From: Candidatus Muiribacteriota bacterium | GTDB taxonomy: Bacteria > Muiribacteriota > DAOVTB01 | DNA length: 49,377 nucleotides | NCBI GenBank assembly: GCA_030633305.1 | Contig: DAOVTB010000011.1 | Span: 1-49,377 of the forward strand | Reading direction: 5' to 3' | Part shown: positions 18,783-25,993 of the stretch, in pieces | Layout: the number at the start of each line of letters is the position of its first letter | Position numbering within the stretch: position 1 is the first letter of the stretch | The notes under the pieces: model-generated | Told to the model about the DNA's origin: nothing | What the model saw: only the letters and a program-made list of their open reading frames with translations | Databases searched by the model: none | Position numbers and translations under genes: made by a program

Positions 18783-19371
18783 AATACGCGTAGTTATTGT
18801 TATGTTGATTATGTTAAATATCCCGATGATTTGTAATGCTTATTATATGAAAAATTCATATAACAGACATGAATTCCACCAGAAATATAGACGTTTTTAT
18901 CCGAAAACATGGAAAGAAAACGAGCCTTCTGAAGACAAATTACTGGAAAATAAATTTATTCAGAAATCAGATAATATTTATACATTCAATAATGAAAAAA
19001 TTGTAGTGCTTGAGTCTAAATCTAAACGAAAGATAAAGAAGAGAAAGTATGAAAAACTTATCAAATTAAGATTTGAAAAAGATAATGGAAAGACCGTAAC
19101 AGTTAAACGTTTCTGGGAAGTATCCGTTGCATTGCCAATGAAGCGTGGATATAATTGGAATATCAGTTTAATTGATAAAAATCGTGTTAAATTTCTTTTT
19201 AGATATCCAATAGTCAATGAAGAGGAACAGACTGTGAACTATCACTTTTATATTAAGGAAGACGGGAATACTTTATTGAAATTTATTCAAATTTACAACG
19301 GTGCGGGTTCCGAAATAATAGGTAAAGAAAGGCCATTAAGGAAATTTAGGGTAAGGTTTAATATACAGTGA
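18772..19371 (+). CDS. Exported protein of unknown function
   Basis: I read 199 residues from the TTG at 18772: N-terminus LSNKIRVVIVMLIMLNIPMI then CNA, a signal peptide, preceded by GGTGG 8 bp upstream. The frame is open to 18742, but that would bury the signal sequence. The start overlaps the previous stop by 11 bp, indicating coupling. The mature protein is basic, with a charged first third and a beta-rich remainder (ISLIDKNRVKFLFRYPI). No recognised domain and no cysteines beyond the signal region. It shares the signal-peptide plus basic beta-rich layout of its upstream neighbour and may work with it in the envelope. Confidence 0.6.
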   Translation: MSNKIRVVIVMLIMLNIPMICNAYYMKNSYNRHEFHQKYRRFYPKTWKENEPSEDKLLENKFIQKSDNIYTFNNEKIVVLESKSKRKIKKRKYEKLIKLRFEKDNGKTVTVKRFWEVSVALPMKRGYNWNISLIDKNRVKFLFRYPIVNEEEQTVNYHFYIKEDGNTLLKFIQIYNGAGSEIIGKERPLRKFRVRFNIQ

Positions 19372-19401
19372 TTATGTTAGAATAGCAGTAAGGAATGTGA
19401 T

Positions 19402-21066
19402 TTGTTCAAAAAAAAGTGGATATTTTTAATAATATTTTTTAGTCTGATATTTTGTTGTTTTGCGCAAAATTATGATATCGGGCAACTTGCTGATTATTCG
19501 GATTATGAAGAAGATCGGGCAACTGACTATTCTGATATTGATTACAGGGCAAGTAATACTCCTGACTATGCCGAAAAAACGCTGAAAGATCTCAGTTTAT
19601 ATCTTATCCGCAATGCATCAAGTGAACGAGAGAAAGCTCGCGTGATATTCAAATGGATCACAGAAAATGTATCATATGATTATGACAAATTAAGTAGTAA
19701 TGAATGGCGAAGAAAAGGTAATCTGACAGCAGTGGAAGTTCTTGAAGAACGGAAAGCTGTATGCGGTGGATATGCTAATCTGTACAAGTCATTGGCTGAT
19801 CTGGCTGGATTGAATTGTGTCAGGCTTACTGGTAAAGCCAGAGGATTTATTTTCAGTAAGGATACAGATACTTTAGGTCATGCGTGGAACTCTGTAAAGA
19901 TCGATGGAAAGTGGAGACTGCTTGATTCAACATGGGGGGCAGGGCATAAGGATGTCACAACTGGATATTTCAAAAAGAAGTTTCAACCATATTACTTTTT
20001 GACTCCTGCAAGTCGAATGATCTATACACATCTTCCGAAGGATGATAATTGGCAGTTGCTAAATGAAAAAGTAAGCAAAGAAGAGTTCTATAATAAAGCC
20101 TCACTCAAGTCAGGTTTTTTTGAATTTGGCTTCAATCCAGACACTATCAGTCATAAAGATGCTGAAATTGAGGTGGATGATAAAGTCAAACTCGAATTTT
20201 ACGGTGACTCTGATGTATTTATGATGGCGCATATTAAAAAGGATGGAGTTCAGATTCCAGCAAGAACTTCTATAGAAGGTGTCAAAGGAAATTATACTGT
20301 AACAGCTTTTTTTCCAGATGAAGGAGATTATAATCTTCATATTTTTGCTCGTCGAGGAAGCAGAACAGGATCGTATTCCCAGTTCATACATTATAAAGTT
20401 CATGCCGACTCTGGGGTAGACATTGAAGAGGTCCAGAGTGTAAGTCCTGTTAAACCCACAGATGCATTTTTTAATCATGGTTTTACTCTGGATTCACTTA
20501 GTCACAGGAATTACAGGAATGAGGTGGATGAACAGTTTGTATTTACCCTTGACGGTCGTGATGACCTGATGTTACTTGTTAAATTGTCTCAAAATGGTTC
20601 CGAAATAGAAGAACATACAATGATTGAATCTGATAATGGTAGTTATGAGATAACTGTTGATTTTCCTTCAAGCGGAATTTACCAGTTGGATATTTATGGC
20701 AAAAACAAAAGTAGTAATGGTCAGTATCCTCATTATTTTAAATATCTAGTGGATGCATCTGATTTTTACAGAGAAGGACGTTCCGGCTTTCCTGTTTTTT
20801 ACACCACATATTTTTCTAATAATTGCAGACTTTTGGAGCCAAAGAAAAAATATCTTATAGAAGGGGAGAACTATGATTTTGAAATCTATGTCCCTGAAGC
20901 TGAAAAAGTAGCTGTTGTGATTGGCAAAAAGTGGAATCAATTAGATTCTGATGGAAGTGATACTTTTACAGGTTCCGTTGAAATAAATGATTCAAAAATA
21001 TGTATATATGCAAAGTTTTCCTCAGGTAGTAACTACTCAGGTCTTGTTAAATTTGAATTGGAATAA
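19402..21066 (+). CDS. Secreted transglutaminase-like protein
   Basis: A 554-residue protein with a signal peptide (MFKKKWIFLIIFFSLIFCCF then AQ). The core is a transglutaminase-like cysteine domain with an intact triad: Cys121 in AVCGGYAN, His160 in GHAWN, Asp175 in LLDSTWG. The arrangement matches the KY-type (kyphoscoliosis peptidase-like) bacterial members. Residues about 235-340 and 352-450 are two related beta-sandwich repeats, each opening FxFGFxxDxxSH or similar, then a third shorter beta domain. The start is a TTG at 19402 with AGGA upstream. It probably cleaves or cross-links proteins in the periplasm or outside the cell. It closes the 17.4-21 kb group of exported proteins. Confidence 0.85.
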   Translation: MFKKKWIFLIIFFSLIFCCFAQNYDIGQLADYSDYEEDRATDYSDIDYRASNTPDYAEKTLKDLSLYLIRNASSEREKARVIFKWITENVSYDYDKLSSNEWRRKGNLTAVEVLEERKAVCGGYANLYKSLADLAGLNCVRLTGKARGFIFSKDTDTLGHAWNSVKIDGKWRLLDSTWGAGHKDVTTGYFKKKFQPYYFLTPASRMIYTHLPKDDNWQLLNEKVSKEEFYNKASLKSGFFEFGFNPDTISHKDAEIEVDDKVKLEFYGDSDVFMMAHIKKDGVQIPARTSIEGVKGNYTVTAFFPDEGDYNLHIFARRGSRTGSYSQFIHYKVHADSGVDIEEVQSVSPVKPTDAFFNHGFTLDSLSHRNYRNEVDEQFVFTLDGRDDLMLLVKLSQNGSEIEEHTMIESDNGSYEITVDFPSSGIYQLDIYGKNKSSNGQYPHYFKYLVDASDFYREGRSGFPVFYTTYFSNNCRLLEPKKKYLIEGENYDFEIYVPEAEKVAVVIGKKWNQLDSDGSDTFTGSVEINDSKICIYAKFSSGSNYSGLVKFELE

Positions 21067-21089
21067 TTAATTGCTCACTTTCCTGCAAA

Positions 21090-21110
21090 AACAGAAATTT
21101 CTGTTATAAT
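21090..21110 (+). promoter_or_regulatory. Palindrome overlapping a TATAAT box upstream of glgX-like gene
   Basis: AACAGAAATTTCTGTT (21090-21105) is a perfect 16-bp palindrome whose last base is the first of TATAAT (21105-21110), about 56 bp before the debranching-enzyme start. No good -35 box is visible, which would fit an activator- or repressor-controlled promoter. Confidence 0.4.
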
Positions 21111-21165
21111 TATATAATAGATAAAAAAAGTATTATTAAATTTATATAAAAAGAGGAAAAGGCTT

Positions 21166-23445
21166 ATGTCTAAAAGGTTATTGCTATTGATTTCAATTTC
21201 ATTTGTACTTTTTTCCTGTACTTTGTCATTTGCAGGGGAATTAAAATACGGTGCAATTCTTAAAAATAACGGTGTTGAATTCAGGATTTATTCCGAAAAT
21301 GCTGAAAAAGTCATGTTATGCCTTTTTGAGAGGTCGCATGAAGGTGTACCTGTTAAAAATTTTGAAATGAAAAAAACAGGAAAGGGTGATTGGTCCATAT
21401 TCTTACCTGACATCAGACCTGGATCATACTATGGCTATAGAGCATGGGGACCAAACTGGCCATATGATAAAAACTGGAAACCGGGTACAGAAATTGGATT
21501 TATTAGTGATGTTGATAAGGACGGAAACAGATTTAATCCTAATAAACTCTTGTTGGATCCATATGCAAAGGTCATAAGTCATGACCCAATTGGTGATGGT
21601 CGAGTTTTTGCATCAGGACCGGGAAATCGAAAGATAGATAGCGCTACAAAAGCACCAAAAGGAATTGTAATAAGTGATAAATTTGATTGGCAGGGTGATA
21701 AAAACATCATTTATCCAATTAATAAATCCGTAGTGTATGAAGTGCATCCACGAGGATTTACTCAGAATCCTAATTCTGGTATAAGTAAGAATTTAAGAGG
21801 AACTTATCGCGGATTGGTCAAAATGATACCGTATCTTAAAAGATTGAATATCGATGCCGTAGAGCTTCTGCCTATACAAGAAACTGTAAACGATCAGAAC
21901 TCGGATGCTAATTATGGAGATGATAATTACTGGGGTTATATGACATTGAATTATTTTTCTCCTGATAGAAGATATTCTTCAGATAAATCATTTGATGGTC
22001 CTGTAAAAGAATTCAAATACATGGTCAGAGAACTTCATAAAGCTGGAATTAAGGTGATACTGGATGTTGTATATAATCATACTGGTGAAGGCGGAATCTG
22101 GAGAATAGATGGTGAAGAAGACCCTGATATTTGCAATCTTTTGAGTTTCAGAGGAATTGATAATCAAACTTATTACCAGCTTTGTAATGATAAAAGATAT
22201 TATTATGACTGTACTGGCTGTGGTGGGAATGTACGTGTCACTCATCCTTATACTCAGAAATTCATTGTTGATTCCTTACGGTATTGGATAGAAGAAATGC
22301 ATGTTGATGGTTTCAGATTTGATCTTGCATCTGTTCTTGGAAACAAGATAGATCATAACGGTTATGATTTTGACAAATTTCATCCTTTGCTTAAAAAGAT
22401 AGTTGATCTTAAAAAAGGTATTCCTATGATTGCAGAGCCTTGGGCCGCTGGCGGAAGCAACAGTTATCAAGTTGGTGGGTTTCCAATGGAATGGTTTGAA
22501 TGGAATGGTATCTTCAGAGATACTATGAGAGAAGCAATATGCATGAAAAAGAATACAATTGGACGCCTTGGTTCTGCGTTATGCGGAAGTCATGATCTAT
22601 ATGGTGATGATGGACGTACTGCCGGGCACAGTTTAAATTTTATTACAGCCCATGACGGGATGACACTTTATGATCTTACTAGATTTGATCATAAGGTTAA
22701 TAATCAGTCATATCCATATGGACCTTCTGATGGTGGGCATGATCATGAAGTAAGTAAGGATTGGGGTACTGAGGCTTTGAGACATCAGCAGGTAAGAAAC
22801 TATGGCACACTTCTTCTTCTTTCACGTGGAACACCAATGATCCTTGGTGGAGATGAATTTGCAAGAACTAAAAAGGGAAATAATAATACTTATAATCTTG
22901 ATACAGTTTGTAACTGGTTTGATTGGGATTTGATGAAAAAGAACAAGCATCTGGTTGCATTTTATGGTGAACTTATAAAGCTTAGAAGAACTCATCCGGT
23001 GCTTTATACAGAAAGATTTCCAATTGGGGAAGACCATGGTGATGCAGATAAGTTACCAGACATTCAGTGGTCAGGATCAAATTTTTTGAAACCTGACTGG
23101 AGTGAAAATTCACACACTCTGGCTTACAGATTGGATGGTAGTAAAGAAGAAACTGGTGCAAAGAAAGATGATAATGATTTTTTCATTGCTATAAATTTAT
23201 GGAGTGATAAAATCAATTTTCAACTTCCTCCAAATCATAAAGGAAAAAAATGGTATCGAGTTCTTGATACAGATAAATGGGCAGAAAAATCTACTAAGAT
23301 TGCAAATAATATTCATCCATCAGGAAAAGAAACTCCTGTCAGCGATGGCGCATGGTTAGATTTAAATGCAGGATCATTTGAAGGAAATGAATCTTATAAT
23401 TATGGTGTTAATGGACATTCCATAGTTGTTCTTATTGAAAAATAA
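21166..23445 (+). CDS. Secreted GlgX/isoamylase-type glycogen debranching enzyme
   Basis: A 759-residue GH13 (GH13_11-like) enzyme that hydrolyses alpha-1,6 branch points in glycogen or starch-like glucans. The N-terminus is a signal peptide (MSKRLLLLISISFVLFSCTL then SFA/GEL; a lipoprotein Cys is an alternative). A CBM48-type domain follows (about residues 25-150, including DIRPGSYYGYRAWGP). The four GH13 regions are intact: DVVYNHT, GFRFDLAS with nucleophile Asp386, IAEPWAAGG with acid Glu424, and FITAHDGMT with Asp497. Typical GlgX is about 660-700 residues and cytoplasmic, so export is the unusual feature and suggests use of external or periplasmic glucan. AGAGGAAAAGG precedes the ATG. 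Confidence 0.92.
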   Translation: MSKRLLLLISISFVLFSCTLSFAGELKYGAILKNNGVEFRIYSENAEKVMLCLFERSHEGVPVKNFEMKKTGKGDWSIFLPDIRPGSYYGYRAWGPNWPYDKNWKPGTEIGFISDVDKDGNRFNPNKLLLDPYAKVISHDPIGDGRVFASGPGNRKIDSATKAPKGIVISDKFDWQGDKNIIYPINKSVVYEVHPRGFTQNPNSGISKNLRGTYRGLVKMIPYLKRLNIDAVELLPIQETVNDQNSDANYGDDNYWGYMTLNYFSPDRRYSSDKSFDGPVKEFKYMVRELHKAGIKVILDVVYNHTGEGGIWRIDGEEDPDICNLLSFRGIDNQTYYQLCNDKRYYYDCTGCGGNVRVTHPYTQKFIVDSLRYWIEEMHVDGFRFDLASVLGNKIDHNGYDFDKFHPLLKKIVDLKKGIPMIAEPWAAGGSNSYQVGGFPMEWFEWNGIFRDTMREAICMKKNTIGRLGSALCGSHDLYGDDGRTAGHSLNFITAHDGMTLYDLTRFDHKVNNQSYPYGPSDGGHDHEVSKDWGTEALRHQQVRNYGTLLLLSRGTPMILGGDEFARTKKGNNNTYNLDTVCNWFDWDLMKKNKHLVAFYGELIKLRRTHPVLYTERFPIGEDHGDADKLPDIQWSGSNFLKPDWSENSHTLAYRLDGSKEETGAKKDDNDFFIAINLWSDKINFQLPPNHKGKKWYRVLDTDKWAEKSTKIANNIHPSGKETPVSDGAWLDLNAGSFEGNESYNYGVNGHSIVVLIEK

Positions 23446-23524
23446 GAAAAGAAGAGATCGCTGAGGATGCTGAGAAAAAAAGAAGACATCGCGCAGAGAT
23501 CGCTGAGAACGCAGAGAAAATAAG
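23446..23524 (-). repeat. Intergenic CTCTGCG/CTCAGCG repeat block, inverted
   Basis: Directly after the glgX-like stop the plus strand carries GATCGCTGAG, GCGCAGAGATCGCTGAG and AACGCAGAGAAAA: reverse complements of the TCTCAGCGATCTCTGCGC units found at 23890-23985 and 41285-41330. It faces the other block across about 370 bp. It carries no gene. Confidence 0.7.
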
Positions 23525-23624
23525 AATATTTTTATTAAAAGAAACGATAACAAAAAAAATAGAGGGAGGGTCTGTATGATCCTCTCGTTTTAATTAATAA
23601 ATAAAAAATATTGAATATCGATAA

Positions 23625-23780
23625 TGGATTCTAAAATTCCTTTTAGTTCTATCTATATTAGTATTTGGATTTGATTATAGTTTTGGACAGGAATGCTGTT
23701 TCACAATGTACTTCTATGCAATATTTGGTGGAAACTACTTATCTGGCGCAGGGGTCAAAGCAACATTTCATGAAGCATGA
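23625..23780 (+). pseudogene. Frameshifted small exported-protein relic
   Basis: A 51-codon frame reads ILKFLLVLSILVFGFDYSFG then QECCFTMYFYAIFGGNYLSG and GVKATFHEA, a signal peptide followed by a short mature part, but it has no start codon in frame. An ATG one base out of frame (23624-23626, ATGG) suggests a one-base insertion just after the original start. The family is not recognised. The rest of 23525-23776 shows no other structure, apart from a GGCGCAGGGGTCAAA core (23745-23759) shared with 41153-41167. Confidence 0.3.
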
Positions 23781-23990
23781 ATTTTCTTCATGACCTTCGT
23801 GTGCTTCGTGGTGAATCTTTTTTTGTTTTTTATATTGGACAGCCAAGGGCTGTCCCTACATTATTTTACGATTATTTTCTCTGCGACCTCAGCAATCTCT
23901 GCGCGAGATCTTTTTTATTTTTGTGATTCCTTCTTAATTTTCTCTGCATTCTCAGCGATCTCTGCGCGAAAATCTTTCTTCTTTTCTTTG
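23777..23990 (+). repeat. Composite repeat block: TTCTTCGTG units, CTGTCCC hairpin, CTCAGCG units
   Basis: This block contains, in order, TTCTTCATGACCTTCGTGTG type units, then GGACAGCC-AA-GGGCTGTCC (a hairpin) followed by CTACATTATTTT (also at 31568-31600), then two CTCAGCG...TCTCTGCGCGA units. All recur elsewhere in the window. No credible gene is present. The small frames here (such as 23790-23999) are translations of the repeats. Confidence 0.75.
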
Positions 23991-23995
23991 TTTTA

Positions 23996-24058
23996 TTGAC
24001 ATTCTAAAATAGTATGATATACTTACTGTATATCCCCTGTGGGGGGATAGGGGATATA
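23996..24058 (+). promoter_or_regulatory. csoR promoter and CsoR-type operator
   Basis: TTGACA (23996-24001), 16 bp, TATACT (24018-24023), then an inverted repeat TATATCCCC (24029-24037) and GGGGATATA (24050-24058) enclosing TGTGGGGGGATA. C/G-run operators flanked by AT bases are characteristic of CsoR/RcnR-family repressors, so this is very likely the autoregulatory site of the next gene. Confidence 0.75.
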
Positions 24059-24069
24059 AGGAGAAACAC

Positions 24070-24336
24070 ATGGGAAAACATCATGATATTAATAATCAGG
24101 ACCTTATACACAGGATAAACAGGCTTGTAGGGCATTTGCAGGGCGTAGGGCGCATGATAAATGATAACAGATCATGTGCTGAAGTAATTCATCAATTATC
24201 AGCTTGTGAAGCTGCTACAGCAAAGTTGAAAAGAGCAATTGCAGATGATCATATAAAAAATTGTCTGCTGAGTGGCATAGGGGATAAGGAAGATGAAATC
24301 AAAGAGGAGCTTTTCAGTTTATTAAAAAAATACTGA
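24070..24336 (+). CDS. csoR: CsoR-family metal-sensing repressor
   Basis: An 88-residue all-helical protein of the CsoR/RcnR/FrmR family (DUF156). RINRLVGHLQGVGRMI is the conserved first helix. The metal-site fingerprint is Cys36 (SCAEV), His61 and Cys65 (DHIKNCL), the C-H-C arrangement of copper-sensing CsoR. RcnR-type nickel/cobalt sensors have His at the last position, and FrmR lacks this set. It should repress its own promoter until Cu(I) binds; the matching operator lies just upstream. AGGAG precedes the ATG. The next gene, 13 bp downstream, is a DUF3147 membrane protein and not the usual copper ATPase or chaperone, so the regulated function is unclear. Confidence 0.9.
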   Translation: MGKHHDINNQDLIHRINRLVGHLQGVGRMINDNRSCAEVIHQLSACEAATAKLKRAIADDHIKNCLLSGIGDKEDEIKEELFSLLKKY

Positions 24337-24349
24337 AATTGGCAATACT

Positions 24350-24694
24350 ATGCTTTTACAAATATTAAAAGTACTTTTGACAGCAATCATCATAGTGCTT
24401 ATCTCATGGATTTCAAAAAAACATTCACTTGTAGCGGCATTATTTGCTTCTCTTCCGTTGACATCAATCCTTGCTTTTGTATGGATTTATGCTGAAACTG
24501 GTGATACTGAAAAAATTTCAAAGATGTCTTCTGACATTATATGGCTTGTAATACCGTCAATTCTTTTTTTTATTATGCTTCCAGTCTTTCTGAAGAAATT
24601 TTCAATGAGATTTCCAGCAGCAATGGGATTATCAATTCTGATTTCTGCTATGGCTTATGCCGTATTTTTCCAACTTTTAAAATTTTCAAAATAA
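24350..24694 (+). CDS. DUF3147 family membrane protein
   Basis: A 114-residue protein with four hydrophobic segments. The segment SLVAALFASLPLTSILAFVW followed by YAETGDTEKIS and then IIWLVIPSILFFIMLPVFL is what I recognise as DUF3147. The function of the family is unknown. It follows the CsoR-type repressor by 13 bp, without a terminator, so it is probably in the same metal-responsive transcript. That would make it a candidate for metal tolerance or transport, which is inference from position only. Confidence 0.75.
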   Translation: MLLQILKVLLTAIIIVLISWISKKHSLVAALFASLPLTSILAFVWIYAETGDTEKISKMSSDIIWLVIPSILFFIMLPVFLKKFSMRFPAAMGLSILISAMAYAVFFQLLKFSK

Positions 24695-24725
24695 TTTAAT
24701 TAAAAAATAAGGAATAGGAGTAAGT

Positions 24726-25184
24726 ATGATATTGGATATACTTAAGAATGCAGATCTTTATTTAAATCTGAATGATGGATTTGAAAAAGCTTTTGAATTT
24801 CTGCAGCGTTCAGATTTAGATAAATTAAAAGCAGATAGATATGAAATCGATGGTGATCGAGTTTTTGCTATGGTATCTAAAGAACAAGGGCGTAATAAAT
24901 CTGATGCAAAGCTTGAAACACATGTGAAATATATTGATATTCAGATGGTGTTATCAGGTGTAGACAACATGGGGTGGAGACCAAAGATAGATTGTAATCA
25001 TCAATCTACAGAATATGACGTTGAAAAAGATATCCAGTTTTTTAATGATGATCCTTCTGCATGGATTTCTGTCGAAAGTGGAGTTTTTGCTATTTTCTTT
25101 CCTCATGATGCCCATCTTCCCTTAATATCTTCAGAAAAAATTCACAAAGTTGTGGTCAAGATTGCAATAGATCAAACCATGTAA
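24726..25184 (+). CDS. YhcH/YjgK/YiaL family protein
   Basis: A 152-residue cupin-like protein of the YhcH/YjgK/YiaL family (DUF386), whose members include the NanQ sialic acid anomerase and proteins tied to sugar catabolism. Recognisable motifs are LETHVKYIDIQMVLSG, the conserved E-x-H-x-x-x-I-D-[IV]-Q segment, and FFPHDAHLP near residue 130, which carries metal-binding histidines. It probably works on a free sugar or sugar acid as an anomerase or isomerase, but no sialic-acid genes are nearby. The ATG has GGAATAGGAG upstream, 31 bp after the DUF3147 stop, so it may be in the same transcript. Confidence 0.85.
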   Translation: MILDILKNADLYLNLNDGFEKAFEFLQRSDLDKLKADRYEIDGDRVFAMVSKEQGRNKSDAKLETHVKYIDIQMVLSGVDNMGWRPKIDCNHQSTEYDVEKDIQFFNDDPSAWISVESGVFAIFFPHDAHLPLISSEKIHKVVVKIAIDQTM

Positions 25185-25207
25185 ATTTCTCATTTCATAA
25201 TTTTCCC

Positions 25208-25237
25208 TCCAAATTTTTTTGGAAGTTCTCTTTTTTT
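25208..25237 (+). terminator. Possible weak terminator after the YhcH gene
   Basis: TCCAAA (25208-25213) and TTTGGA (25218-25223) can pair, and a T-rich tract ends at 25237. The stem is short and AT-rich. The remaining 25238-25435 shows no gene or repeat that I can support. Confidence 0.3.
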
Positions 25238-25435
25238 AAAATTATATATTTTTTGGCAGGGCTTGGAAAACCAATAACCAACTGTGTTTATAATTTAAAA
25301 TGTCAGAAAACTCTTTTGTAAAAGGTGGTTTCCGGTTGTGGTAGTTCAAAAGAATATAGAGACAACTGTTTTGGAATATATACTTAATACTTAATTTTAT
25401 TCGTAATGTCAACAATCCCAATCTTGACAGTGCAT

Positions 25436-25464
25436 TTGACATTGTAAAGAAAAGTTCCTAGAAT
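25436..25464 (+). promoter_or_regulatory. Promoter of the SUKH gene
   Basis: TTGACA (25436-25441), 17 bp, TAGAAT (25459-25464), about 31 bp before the ATG, with GAGGG as ribosome binding site. A close match to the sigma70 consensus. Confidence 0.6.
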
Positions 25465-25495
25465 ATAGTCATATATATATAAGAGGGTGTAGAGA

Positions 25496-25921
25496 ATGGG
25501 AGATATTTTACGATTTAAGAGAAAATTTAATTTTCATGCCCCGTGTTCTGAAATAGACATTGTAAACATTGAAGATGATCTTGCTATAAAATTACCCGAC
25601 GAACTAAAAAAAATATTACTTGAAACTAATGGTGTCGAGGACGAATATGGTTGCGAGCTTGTTTGGAACTGTGGGGATTTGATTCAGAAGAACAGATGTT
25701 TAAGAGAGTATGAGGAAAACAAAGGCTTGTTTATGTCATTTGATTCCTGTCTGATGTTTGGAGAGGATGGAAATGGAGACCAGTTTTTCTTTCCGGTTTT
25801 ACCAAATGGAGAAATTAAATCAGAAATTCTTATCTGGAATCATGAAACAGATGAAAGAGTATTTCATTCCTGTGATTTTGAACAATTGTTTAAACGTGTT
25901 ATAAAGGAAAATTCTGAATAA
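25496..25921 (+). CDS. SMI1/KNR4 (SUKH) family protein
   Basis: A 141-residue protein with the SUKH fold: residues about 20-50 (IEDDLAIKLPDELKKILLET) then NGVEDEYG, the usual E-x-x-L-x-x-x-L-P-x-x-[FL]-x-x-[FL]-L-x-x-x-N-G signature, followed by SFDSCLMFGEDGNGDQFFF, the conserved F-[AG]-x-[DN]-G-x-G-D-x-[FY] segment. SUKH proteins often act as immunity proteins against contact-dependent or polymorphic toxins. No toxin gene is adjacent here, so it may be an orphan immunity protein. It has its own promoter and is followed by a strong bidirectional terminator. Confidence 0.85.
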   Translation: MGDILRFKRKFNFHAPCSEIDIVNIEDDLAIKLPDELKKILLETNGVEDEYGCELVWNCGDLIQKNRCLREYEENKGLFMSFDSCLMFGEDGNGDQFFFPVLPNGEIKSEILIWNHETDERVFHSCDFEQLFKRVIKENSE

Positions 25922-25936
25922 CACTGTTTACAAAAT

Positions 25937-25971
25937 AAAAAAAGAGCATTCAAATTGAATGCTCTTTTTTT
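25937..25971. terminator. Bidirectional rho-independent terminator
   Basis: GAGCATTC (25944-25951) pairs with GAATGCTC (25957-25964). Seven A precede and seven T follow the stem, so it can end transcription from both the SUKH gene and the convergent phospholipase D gene. Confidence 0.9.
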
Positions 25972-25993
25972 ATATGAAAAGTATTTTCTTGTT

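Noticed and set aside
23790-23999. 69-residue open frame
   Set aside because: It is a translation of TTCTTCGTG and CTCAGCG repeats, Phe/Ser-rich with no recognisable fold.
25242-25442. 66-residue minus-strand frame
   Set aside because: AT-rich, starts inside the SUKH promoter, no ribosome binding site, no similarity to anything recognised.
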